From Armatimonadota bacterium (GTDB lineage: Bacteria > Armatimonadota > UBA5829 > JAUSEB01), in contig JAUSEB010000399.1 in NCBI GenBank assembly GCA_030650495.1, forward strand, positions 1 to 33,607: a DNA stretch of 33,607 nt. Direction: 5' to 3'. The notes under the pieces are model-generated. The model saw nothing but the letters and a program-made list of their open reading frames with translations. It was not told the DNA's origin and searched no databases. Below, in pieces: positions 1 through 8,467 of the stretch. Position numbers and translations under genes: made by a program. How positions within the stretch are numbered: the stretch's first letter is position 1; every line of letters begins with the position of its first letter.

Positions 1-434
1 TCGAGTATTTCCAGATCAGGGCGGTATCGCTTTATCTGGGCGCGGCGTCTGAGGCTGCTGCTGCCGACTTTGGCGCTTCGTGGAAGCTCGTCTATACCCG
101 CGTAGGAACTTACAAGAACGTCGCATTGCTCAACCCGCTCAGGGATCGCGGCTATGCGCAAGCCAATCGGTATCTGAGTGGGCAAGTCCTTCATGCTATG
201 CACGGCGATGTCGATCCTGCGTTCAAGAAGCGCGACTTCGATCTCTTTTACGAAGAGGCCTTTGTCCCCGATTTTAGAAAGAGGCGTGTCCAAAATCTTA
301 TCGCCGGACGTTTTTATAATTTCCACCCGAATTTTGACGGATGGATTTCGCTGTTTTATTTGTCCGGCCACCCAATTGGTTTGAGCCAGCGCAAGCGCGC
401 TGCCGCGGGAACCGATTACTATTTCATTCATCAT
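1..434 (-). CDS. hemC: Hydroxymethylbilane synthase (porphobilinogen deaminase), N-terminal part, truncated by the left window edge
   Basis: Own translation of the minus strand from ATG at 434: MMNEIVIGSRGSALALAQTNWVAGQIKQRNPSVKIRVEIIKTSGDKILDTPLSKIGDKGLFVKEIEVALLERRIDIAVHSMKDLPTQIPIGLRIAAIPERVEQCDVLVSS...LPRSAKVGSSSLRRRAQIKRYRPDLEIL; classic HemC motifs. Absent from the ORF track because no stop lies in the window. Confidence 0.95.
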   Translation of the reverse strand, partial: MMNEIVIGSRGSALALAQTNWVAGQIKQRNPSVKIRVEIIKTSGDKILDTPLSKIGDKGLFVKEIEVALLERRIDIAVHSMKDLPTQIPIGLRIAAIPERVEQCDVLVSSYAGIDELPRSAKVGSSSLRRRAQIKRYRPDLEIL

Positions 435-576
435 ATCTATTATACGCTCGGACGCATCCTACGGCAACGGGGGATTCGTTCTTTAGCCACAGATTCACAC
501 AGATGGACACAGATAAGGTTTTGGGTGATGGGTGTTAGGTGTCGGGTCATTTTCCCCCTCGACTCCCTCGACTCCC

Positions 577-1362
577 TTAACCAAATCCGTGCAGAGCCGT
601 GGTCGCTGCAACGGCGGCGGCTCCGATTATTAGTATGTAGTGGACCCTTTTCCCTCGCCATTTCAGCGCGCCATAGGACAAAAGATATAATCCATAAGTT
701 GCCCAAGTGACCAAAGCCGCACCGATTTTCACCGGCGAAATATCGCCCCTTAGCAGCCCTGAATTCACTCCGATGACGGCGGTAATGACGCCAAGTGTAA
801 GCAGCGGGAATCCCAATGCTACAAAGTCATGGGCTAAATTGTCGATCAACTCTAACGGCGGGAGTCTTCTGAACATACCTCGAAGCTTCTTGGACTTCAG
901 CAGCTTGTTTTGCACTAAATAGATAATGGAGCAGCAAAATGATAAGGCAAAGACAGCCATGCTGAGAATAATCGCGAATATGTGTATCTTGAGCCAGCCG
1001 CTCAGGAGCGCGTCCGATTCGAAATTACGGCGGGCGACGGAACCTGCTAGGAGTATGCATATAACAGCCAAAGGCATTTCCAGCGCGCCGACCGCAGGCA
1101 GGCGATATTTCGCTAATATAATCAAATATAGCAACACGATAGCCCATGCGACAAGTATTAGAGACTCGTGCGCGGTGGCAAACGGCGACTTGCTTGAAAC
1201 GACCATACTAACAAGTCTTATTGTGTGAAATACAAAGCCTATGATTGCCGCGGCGCCTCCGTATAGGGCGAAGTGTTTATGTTTGGTGTGGAGGTTAGCC
1301 AGATACAGCGCCGCCGATATAAAGTAAGCCACCAATACCAAGCCAAGCAGCGGAGAGCTCAT
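577..1362 (-). CDS. HemX/CcsA-like cytochrome c assembly membrane protein
   Basis: 261 aa, about 8 hydrophobic segments; ATGA overlap with the hemA stop; hem operon context. Confidence 0.75.
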   Translation of the reverse strand: MSSPLLGLVLVAYFISAALYLANLHTKHKHFALYGGAAAIIGFVFHTIRLVSMVVSSKSPFATAHESLILVAWAIVLLYLIILAKYRLPAVGALEMPLAVICILLAGSVARRNFESDALLSGWLKIHIFAIILSMAVFALSFCCSIIYLVQNKLLKSKKLRGMFRRLPPLELIDNLAHDFVALGFPLLTLGVITAVIGVNSGLLRGDISPVKIGAALVTWATYGLYLLSYGALKWRGKRVHYILIIGAAAVAATTALHGFG

Positions 1363-2684
1363 TGTTGCTCCTTCTTAGGCCCGGCGGAGGAATCAGGTTC
1401 TTCACCGGGATCCATTTCTTCAGTTATTTCCACTCCGAACAGCTCGCGCACGACATCCATTTTGCCATATCCATTCGGGCTGTTGGCGTAGTCTTTGATC
1501 CGCACCATTGGATGATGCGATATTTTGTTCACGACCGATTGGAGGAGGCCCTGAACAGCCTCAATGTCCCTGTCCGAGAGATGCGAGAGCCGACCACGGT
1601 ATTTCTCCCACTCACCATCCCTGACCGAGTCGAATCGCTCACGCAGAAGCCTTATCAATGGAACAACTTCAAGAGTTTTCAGCCAGGATGTGAATTTCCG
1701 CGTTTCCTGCTCGATGATCAGGTTGACCTTTTCGACCTCTTTTTCTCGCTCTTTTATCCCCTGATCCACCAATGACTGAAGATCATCTATGTTGTAAAGG
1801 AAAACGTTGTCGAGCAGGCCAACCGAGGCGTCTATATCACGCGGAACGGCTATGTCTATCATGAAAACCGGGCGTTCATGCCGAGCGCGCATTATCTTTA
1901 ACATTTCATCGCGATTGATAATCGGTTCAGTCGCGCCGGTCGAGCTGATAACGATGTCGGACTCGATAATCGCATCGTTCAGGTTTTCAAATCCGACGGC
2001 TTTCCCACCCAGCTCTTTGGCAAGTTTTTCAGCTTTCTCCAAAGTGCGATTTGCCACAGTCACGGATGCGACGCCGTTAGAAATAATGCGTTTTGCCGTG
2101 TTCTCGCTCATCTTCCCTGCGCCGATTATTAGAACCTTTCGGCTATGCAAATCCCCGAATATGGAGTTGGCCAACTCGACCGCCGCGTAGCCTACCGAGA
2201 AAGCGCCTCTTGCAATATCCGTTTCCGTGCGCGCTCGTTTGCCGACCGTCAGGGCTTGCTGGAACAGGTTGTTCAAGATGGCTCCCGTGCAAGAGCAATC
2301 CCCCGCGACGCAATACGCGTTCTTTACCTGGCCAAGTATCTGCGGTTCGCCGAGCATCATCGAATCCAACCCGCCGGATACCCTAAATAAGTGGGATACA
2401 GCCTTATGGCCTGACAAGATGTATAGATGGCTTTTGAACTCATCCAATGGAACTTCGGTGAAGGCGCTGAGGAAATCTATCAGGACATCGTCATTCTCTT
2501 TAGCCTCGGTTACGGCGTAGAGTTCAGTCCGGTTGCAGGTGGACAGGATGCAGCACTCCGTTACACAGCCGCACATTTTAAGCCTGGAGTGCGCGTCAGC
2601 CAGACCGGATTCCGGCACAGTAAGGCGTTCCCGCACATCGACGGGTGCGGTATTGTGATTTAGCCCGATCATGACTAAATGCAT
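1359..2684 (-). CDS. hemA: Glutamyl-tRNA reductase
   Basis: MHLVMIGLNHNTAPVDVRERL...CCILSTCNRTELYAV...VLIIGAGKMSENTAKRI; canonical GluTR. Confidence 0.97.
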   Translation of the reverse strand: MHLVMIGLNHNTAPVDVRERLTVPESGLADAHSRLKMCGCVTECCILSTCNRTELYAVTEAKENDDVLIDFLSAFTEVPLDEFKSHLYILSGHKAVSHLFRVSGGLDSMMLGEPQILGQVKNAYCVAGDCSCTGAILNNLFQQALTVGKRARTETDIARGAFSVGYAAVELANSIFGDLHSRKVLIIGAGKMSENTAKRIISNGVASVTVANRTLEKAEKLAKELGGKAVGFENLNDAIIESDIVISSTGATEPIINRDEMLKIMRARHERPVFMIDIAVPRDIDASVGLLDNVFLYNIDDLQSLVDQGIKEREKEVEKVNLIIEQETRKFTSWLKTLEVVPLIRLLRERFDSVRDGEWEKYRGRLSHLSDRDIEAVQGLLQSVVNKISHHPMVRIKDYANSPNGYGKMDVVRELFGVEITEEMDPGEEPDSSAGPKKEQQ

Positions 2685-3292
2685 TCCTGCGCCCTCTTTT
2701 TCGCTTTTTCCACTTGTCCGGCGGCTATAAGATCGAGGATATCGGAATCCATAAGTCTCTTGAATGCGGCTTCACGCTGAGATTGGTCGGAATATTTGGC
2801 TTTCACAGTTTCCCGAGTTTTACTGAGAAGTTCGACAAAAGCTTCATATTCAGGAATGTAAAGTTTCTCCAAATCCTGCCTGATCTTTTTCGCCAAAGCA
2901 GGGCTTGCGCCGCCGGTGGATATGCTTATTTGCAGCTCGCCGCGCCTGATGGTCGCGGGAACGATGAAATTGCAAAGCACGGGATCGTCTACGACGTTTA
3001 TTAGGATTCCCCTATCCTGCGCGATTTGCGATACCTGCGCGTTCACTTGACGGTCGTCCGTAGCGGCGATTACAAGAAATACACCGTCCAAGTCTTCCGG
3101 CAGAAAACGCCTTGATATAAGAGCGATATTACCGTCCTGTTTCAGCAAATCGTCCGTGATTTCCGGTGAGACGATGGTTACTTCAGCGCCGCATTCCAGG
3201 AGAGAGTTGACCTTACGTACGGCAACGTCTCCGCCTCCCACTACCAGGCATTTCTTGCCTCTTAGATCCAGATTGATTGGATAGTATGTCAT
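2675..3292 (-). CDS. Precorrin-2 dehydrogenase / siroheme synthase N-terminal domain protein (ATG at 3292 preferred over TTG at 3310)
   Basis: MTYYPINLDLRGKKCLVVGGGDVAVRKVNSLLECGAEVTIVSPEI...STGGASPALAKKIRQDLE; CysG-N/SirC/Met8 type; TAG stop overlaps the hemA start. Confidence 0.9.
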   Translation of the reverse strand: MTYYPINLDLRGKKCLVVGGGDVAVRKVNSLLECGAEVTIVSPEITDDLLKQDGNIALISRRFLPEDLDGVFLVIAATDDRQVNAQVSQIAQDRGILINVVDDPVLCNFIVPATIRRGELQISISTGGASPALAKKIRQDLEKLYIPEYEAFVELLSKTRETVKAKYSDQSQREAAFKRLMDSDILDLIAAGQVEKAKKRAQECI

Positions 3293-3367
3293 AGTATCTA
3301 TCTCACACAACCAACGAAATAGTAGCTAGCCTGCATTATTCACGAATAGAGTAAAGTCACCGCAGAC

Positions 3368-3443
3368 CGTCATTCCGAACGAAGTGAGGAATCTGTTTTT
3401 TAGCTTCAGGAAAAGCAGATTTCTCGCTACTCTCGAAATGACG
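3368..3443. repeat. CGTCA...TGACG fold-back element, copy A
   Basis: CGTCATTCCGAACGAAGTGAGGAATCTGTTTTTT...AAAAGCAGATTTCTCGCTACTCTCGAAATGACG; both arms are versions of CGTCATTTCGAACGAAGTGAGAAATCTGCTTTT. Confidence 0.85.
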
Positions 3444-3461
3444 TGAATAATTCGGGCTAGC

Positions 3462-3485
3462 CACTAACCACTAATCACTAATCAC
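3462..3485. repeat. Heptamer tandem tract (CACTAAC/T)3 overlapping the ccmF stop codon
   Basis: CACTAAC CACTAAT CACTAAT CAC; the ccmF stop (tca on +, 3482-3484) lies within it. Confidence 0.9.
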
Positions 3486-5677
3486 AATATCTTCCTATTC
3501 TCTCTCACTCGCCGGAATATGGCGATGCTGCCGCCGAGTAAAGCGAGTATGGACCCCAGCCATAAAAGGCTGATGAGCTTTTTGATGCTTACTTCTATTA
3601 CAGCGGATGGGCTTGCGCCGGGATAGTTGACACTCAGTACGGCGCCAACTTGCATTTCTCCGCCTTCTCCATGTCCGCCCGACATATCGAAATGATCGAA
3701 TTTAAATGTATAATTTCCAACTATGCCTGACCGGCCTTTTTCAAGCTGAAGGGCTTGAGGCCGCTTATCCTTTTGTTGGACAAGTAGAATGGCAATTCTA
3801 CTTGTTTTGTCGACCTGAATGCCCATCAATCTGATGTCGGCGCCGCCATCAGGAGTCTTAGCGTCTATATATTGATTTCCCGATGGCGTTGGCTTCAGGA
3901 CGGGTGTAATTTGGAGTGCGCGCACTTCCGATGGCGCAATATAAAGGTCTTTCAAAAGCGAATGGTGAATGTGCGGTTTATGCATCATACCATCGTTAGT
4001 TGGGCGCATCTCAGGAAGAGCAAGAAAGCTCTTTCCATCCTTCTCCACTCCGATACGCATTGCCTGCGTCCCATTTGGAAACTTCTTTAACCCTTTATAA
4101 CTAAAATCATATCCCAGCTTGCTTACGCTGTCGCCATTCTCTGACAGAACGAGCCGGTGCGGCTGCTGCATGCTTGGTGAGAACGCCATGCCCATTAGCA
4201 TCAATGCTATACCGACGTGCGCCATGCTGCCGGCTATCATTTTCCAATCGCCGCGAGCGTATTTGCACATTTGCCGGAGGTTTACGGCCAGAGCCATAAT
4301 CGCAATCGCGGCGACCGCCGCTGAAACCGGCTTGTGAAGAATCAATTGCATCGCGATAAAGATAACCGCGGTTACAACGAGCGCTACCAGAAGGTTGATG
4401 CGGGCAGCTATAGATGTAACGCCGGAGGATGTGGATTTCTCGCGGCTCGCCCATGGAAGTATCGGCACAAGAGCCAGCGCAATCAGCAAAACAATAGCTA
4501 TTGGCGAGCTGACCATGGCGTAGTAATCCGGGCCAACGCTATCAGGTTTGCTCATAATGAGCTTTGTAAATATCGGACTCGATGTACCGACCAAAACCAG
4601 TAACGCCAACGCCGATAGGCTGATGATTGCGATAAAGAAAACGAACTCCTTGGAATCCAGGCGGCCATACCACGAGCGGCTTTCGATCTTTTTCGCGCGC
4701 CAAATCAGCAGGCCGGCGCAAAGAACGGTGAAGAAAACGAGGAAACCGATAAGGTAGGCATTTGTTCCTAGATCGCTGAATGAGTGAACGGAAAAATCGC
4801 CGAGGACTCCGCTTCGGGTGAGGAAGGTCGCATAGACAACCAGCAGGAACGATAAAAGCGCCAGGACCATATTCGTCCGCCGCATGCTGCCTCGGTATCT
4901 CTCCACCAGCATCCCATGCAGCAGAGCCGTGCCGGAAATCCAGGGCACGAGCGACGCGTTTTCCACGGGATCCCAACCCCAGTAGCCTCCCCATCCAAGG
5001 ACTTCATACGCCCAAAAGCTGCCGATAATGATGCCCGCGCCCAATGTCAGCCAGGCGAACAAAGCCCAGGGAAGACATCGGTTGCTCCAGTTTTGGTAGT
5101 CCCCCTTGATAAGCGCGGCTATTACGAACGCGGCGGGCGCGGCCATTGCGGCATAGCCGAGAAACACGAGCGGCGGATGTATGGCCATCCAGAAGTTCTG
5201 CAAAAGTGGATTTAGCCCCTGGCCGTCGGGAAACTGCATCAGCATCCCCTGCGGCGTCGCGGCAAATGGGCTTTTAACGATTAACAAGGTGAAGAAGAAA
5301 GCCTGAACGGTACACCAAAACGCCATAAGCCAAGGTTCATAATCCTTTGACTTCGCGGCCAGAAAAAGGCCGATAATCGCGCCGAATAGCGCCCATAGCA
5401 GAAATGATCCTTCCTGGCCGGCCCAAAACGCGGAAATCAGATAGTTAAGCTGCAAATCGGTCGAGCTGTATGACATGATGTAGTGAATGTCAAATCTGTG
5501 GTTCAGTATCATGACCATAAGATATGCGCTAGCGATGACAACTCCCGTGGTCATGGCATAGTAGGCCGCGCGCCCGATGGACACGTTTCGCTTATTTGCC
5601 GCGCCTGAGATATAGCCGATAATTGCAACTAGAGTAGTGGCCCAACAGAGCCAGATGAGCAGCGTTCCGAGAACCAT
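3482..5677 (-). CDS. ccmF: Cytochrome c-type biogenesis protein CcmF
   Basis: 731 aa; WWD-type motif GWGGYWGWDPVENASLVPW; many TM segments; adjacent to ccmE. Confidence 0.95.
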   Translation of the reverse strand: MVLGTLLIWLCWATTLVAIIGYISGAANKRNVSIGRAAYYAMTTGVVIASAYLMVMILNHRFDIHYIMSYSSTDLQLNYLISAFWAGQEGSFLLWALFGAIIGLFLAAKSKDYEPWLMAFWCTVQAFFFTLLIVKSPFAATPQGMLMQFPDGQGLNPLLQNFWMAIHPPLVFLGYAAMAAPAAFVIAALIKGDYQNWSNRCLPWALFAWLTLGAGIIIGSFWAYEVLGWGGYWGWDPVENASLVPWISGTALLHGMLVERYRGSMRRTNMVLALLSFLLVVYATFLTRSGVLGDFSVHSFSDLGTNAYLIGFLVFFTVLCAGLLIWRAKKIESRSWYGRLDSKEFVFFIAIISLSALALLVLVGTSSPIFTKLIMSKPDSVGPDYYAMVSSPIAIVLLIALALVPILPWASREKSTSSGVTSIAARINLLVALVVTAVIFIAMQLILHKPVSAAVAAIAIMALAVNLRQMCKYARGDWKMIAGSMAHVGIALMLMGMAFSPSMQQPHRLVLSENGDSVSKLGYDFSYKGLKKFPNGTQAMRIGVEKDGKSFLALPEMRPTNDGMMHKPHIHHSLLKDLYIAPSEVRALQITPVLKPTPSGNQYIDAKTPDGGADIRLMGIQVDKTSRIAILLVQQKDKRPQALQLEKGRSGIVGNYTFKFDHFDMSGGHGEGGEMQVGAVLSVNYPGASPSAVIEVSIKKLISLLWLGSILALLGGSIAIFRRVRENRKIL

Positions 5678-5682
5678 TTTGG

Positions 5683-6057
5683 TTATTTACTCCCTGAGAC
5701 CTCGCCCTGATATTTGGACGGGCATTTTACTATGAGCCGGTCGGCTCGAAAAGCTCCATTGTGATATGTTCCAACAGCCACAACGTGAGACGCCTGCTCA
5801 AAATTTCCCGGCTTTGAGCCTTTGTATGTAACTTGAAGCTCAGCGCCGTCTTCATCTTTAATAAAGAAGTTCAGCGCGCCGGACTTGTCGATAGTTATCC
5901 TGTCTTTCAGTAATGCGCCTTTGACTTGCACCTGCGAATCGGCGGTTTTGGCCTCGGCAATCGAAACATACGGCGTTATGGATTGAATAAAGCCTGCCGC
6001 CGCAAATGCGATGAACCCAATTATCAACAAGGCCCCGATGATATACGATTTCTTCAT
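5683..6057 (-). CDS. ccmE: Haem chaperone CcmE, CxxxY variant
   Basis: 124 aa, N-terminal TM plus OB-fold; C-terminus RADRLIVKCPSKYQGEVSGSK. Confidence 0.93.
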   Translation of the reverse strand: MKKSYIIGALLIIGFIAFAAAGFIQSITPYVSIAEAKTADSQVQVKGALLKDRITIDKSGALNFFIKDEDGAELQVTYKGSKPGNFEQASHVVAVGTYHNGAFRADRLIVKCPSKYQGEVSGSK

Positions 6058-6100
6058 ACAAATGTTTACCTATTTCATAATAGTTCAGACTTCGGCGCCC

Positions 6101-6184
6101 CGTCATTTCGAACGAAGTGAGAAATCTGCTTTTTCGAACTCACCGCAGGAAAAGCAGACCCCTCGACTTCGCTCGGGGTGACGG
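6101..6184. repeat. CGTCA...TGACG fold-back element, copy B, between ccmD and ccmE
   Basis: CGTCATTTCGAACGAAGTGAGAAATCTGCTTTTT...AAAAGCAGACCCCTCGACTTCGCTCGGGGTGACGG. Confidence 0.85.
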
Positions 6185-6210
6185 TGTACTCACCGAAAGT
6201 GAACTCTTAC

Positions 6211-6318
6211 CTATTTCCGCGTGAGGTTCTTTACCTGGCGGTCGAGTTTTACCAAAAAGATGAATATCCCTATCCAAACGATAAGCGGAGCTATCATAAT
6301 AGCCATCATAGGCGACAT
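6211..6318 (-). CDS. ccmD: CcmD-like small membrane protein
   Basis: Own translation: MSPMMAIMIAPLIVWIGIFIFLVKLDRQVKNLTRK (35 aa, TAG stop); one TM helix followed by a LDRQVKNL-type tail, between ccmC and ccmE. Absent from the ORF track, probably because of a length cutoff. Confidence 0.85.
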   Translation of the reverse strand: MSPMMAIMIAPLIVWIGIFIFLVKLDRQVKNLTRK

Positions 6319-6324
6319 ATTCGG

Positions 6325-6999
6325 TTATACTCCCTTCTTCTGATTGCGGTGAACGGCAATTGCCGAACACAAGCGGAACAACCATACATATAGTCCCAAA
6401 AAGCCAATCATAGCGGCGGATAAGACCATTCTGTATTGCGGCCCAAGACCGCCGCGCGTGGTAAGCGTGTCCGACGGATGCAGCGAAGACAGCATTCTGG
6501 GCAAGATGAAAATAAGAAATGGCACTGTTACGAACGCGATAATAGCATAAGCTGATGACAAGACGGCGCGCCGCTCATCTCCTTCGACCGCCGACCTGAG
6601 ACCAAAATAAGCCGCGTATATCATAAGCAGGATGGCCATGGTGGTCTCTCTGGGATCCCAGTTCCACGCCGTTCCCCATTGGATCTTGGCGAAAATCGCG
6701 CCGGTTAGAGTGGCTAAGATTGCGAACATAAGTCCTAACTCCGCGGACGCGACCGACTTTGCGTCATTCACCAAATCACGGCTTTTCAGGTATTTGACCG
6801 CGTATACGGTCGAAACCAGAAACGCGATAACGGCAACCATTGCGTTTGGCACGTGGAATATGATAATACGCGCGGCTTCGGGATATTGAAAACCCTTTGC
6901 GGGAGGCAGCCATAAAAACGCGGCTATTATGACGCCGCACATCCATAGACCGAGGGCAAATTGTAGAATCATTATTTTAATCTTCCCAGATGAACTCAA
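6325..6999 (-). CDS. ccmC: Haem exporter permease CcmC (TTG at 6999, or ATG at 6972)
   Basis: 224 aa; WGTAWNWDPRETTMAILLMIYAAYFGLRSAV motif. Confidence 0.95.
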   Translation of the reverse strand: MSSSGKIKIMILQFALGLWMCGVIIAAFLWLPPAKGFQYPEAARIIIFHVPNAMVAVIAFLVSTVYAVKYLKSRDLVNDAKSVASAELGLMFAILATLTGAIFAKIQWGTAWNWDPRETTMAILLMIYAAYFGLRSAVEGDERRAVLSSAYAIIAFVTVPFLIFILPRMLSSLHPSDTLTTRGGLGPQYRMVLSAAMIGFLGLYVWLFRLCSAIAVHRNQKKGV

Positions 7000-7663
7000 A
7001 CAGCATTATTGACGCGGTTATCATGACGCCCGCGTAGGCGATCAATACTCTTAGATAAGGAAAACCCTTCGACAGCGTTCCTCCGTCCAGCGCCAGGCCG
7101 GAAGCGGGTATCGCCGTGACCAGCAGCGGCGCCAGTATCGGAAATGATAGAACAGCAAACAATGCGCCTTTGGCATTTGCTTTCGATACAATCGCCGCGA
7201 CCACGGTCGAAGCCGCTGATAAGCCCACACTGCCTAAGAACAAGACGAGCAGTAATAAAGGCCAGTTCCCTACGTTTACATTCATCATTACGACAAAAAG
7301 CGGTATTACGATTATCTCCAGCGCGAGCAGGAGCGTCACGTTGAACGCCAGTTTTCCCAGAAATACGGCAGTTGGTTCGGCAGAAAGTCGAAGCGCGGTT
7401 GCGGTTCGACCTTCCTCTTCACGGACGAAAGTACGCGAGAGTCCCGACATAGCGGAAAAGAAAAGGATAACCCAGAGCAAAGCCGCCAGCAATTTCTTAT
7501 CTTGAACACCGAACCCACCTACGGAGATGCTCACCGCAACAAGGGTAGTTACCGCGAATAAGGCGACCGCGTTAAGAGCATAGCGGGTGCGAAATTCCGA
7601 TAACAGGTCTTTTTTATAGACCGCCGCGGCTTTAGACACCCAGCTCGATGACTTGGTCACCAT
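6977..7663 (-). CDS. ccmB: Haem exporter permease CcmB
   Basis: 228 aa; VYKKDLLSEFRTRYALNAVALFAVTTL...; overlaps ccmA and ccmC. Confidence 0.92.
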   Translation of the reverse strand: MVTKSSSWVSKAAAVYKKDLLSEFRTRYALNAVALFAVTTLVAVSISVGGFGVQDKKLLAALLWVILFFSAMSGLSRTFVREEEGRTATALRLSAEPTAVFLGKLAFNVTLLLALEIIVIPLFVVMMNVNVGNWPLLLLVLFLGSVGLSAASTVVAAIVSKANAKGALFAVLSFPILAPLLVTAIPASGLALDGGTLSKGFPYLRVLIAYAGVMITASIMLFEFIWED

Positions 7664-8249
7664 AACCCTCTTCTTTCTTGTCGTTTGTGGCCAGGACCAG
7701 CAGCCCCTCCTTCTTGTGCTCTGTGATTATTTCGTCTACGAGTTTCACGCCCTCCGCGTCCAAATTCGCCGTAGGCTCATCCAACAGCAAAATCGGCGGA
7801 TTGTGCAGCAGCGCGAATGCGTATTTCACCCTCTGCTTCATACCTGATGAATATGACGACAGCGGCTCATCCTCACGCCCGGCCAGCCCAACACGCGCTA
7901 TCAACTCGCGCAAGTCCTTCACACCGCGATTCATGCCCCTGACTTTAGTGAAAAATTGAAGGTTCTCTAAAGCGGTCAGTTCTTCGTAAAGCGCCAGATC
8001 TGGAGCTACTAAACCAACAAGATTTCGACGCTCGGCCTGGCTTGCTTCTTTGCCGTCTATCTCTATAATCGCGGAGCCTATCGTTGGCCGTATCAAACCG
8101 GCGATAATGCGCAGTAATGTTGATTTGCCGGAGCCGTTTCTGCCTGTGATCGCAAGAGATGAACCAAGAGGCGCCTCAGCGTTGATCTCACTGAAGACTT
8201 TCCGCTGCCCGTATTCCTTACCTATATTGCACAGCTTGAGGGAAATCAA
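7632..8249 (-). CDS. ccmA: Haem exporter ATPase CcmA (TTG start)
   Basis: ABC ATPase: GRNGSGKSTLLRIIAGLIRPT, LSSYSSGMKQRVKYA, LLLDEPTANLD. Confidence 0.92.
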   Translation of the reverse strand: MISLKLCNIGKEYGQRKVFSEINAEAPLGSSLAITGRNGSGKSTLLRIIAGLIRPTIGSAIIEIDGKEASQAERRNLVGLVAPDLALYEELTALENLQFFTKVRGMNRGVKDLRELIARVGLAGREDEPLSSYSSGMKQRVKYAFALLHNPPILLLDEPTANLDAEGVKLVDEIITEHKKEGLLVLATNDKKEEGYGDQVIELGV

Positions 8250-8467
8250 ACATTACCTCTGCCTGGTGGCGGCTTATTTTGAATTGTGAATATATTTACA
8301 ATCTCTGTAAATGCTATGCCAATTATCCCATTCGCTCCAAGCAGTGTCAAGGCAAACAGCTTTCCATCTGTGTTTATCCGCGCACATCCGCGTTTATCTG
8401 CGTTCTTATATAAGCTTGCGAAATGGAGGATTTCTGGTGTACAGTTTTTTGTGAGGTAATTGCGCGT

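Noticed and set aside
126-710. 194-aa plus-strand ORF (and 80..277, 178..384, 341..538)
   Set aside because: Antisense to hemC and the HemX-like gene end; no family resemblance.
6140-6385. 81-aa minus ORF
   Set aside because: Out of frame with ccmD and runs through the fold-back repeat; ccmD in another frame is the supportable gene.
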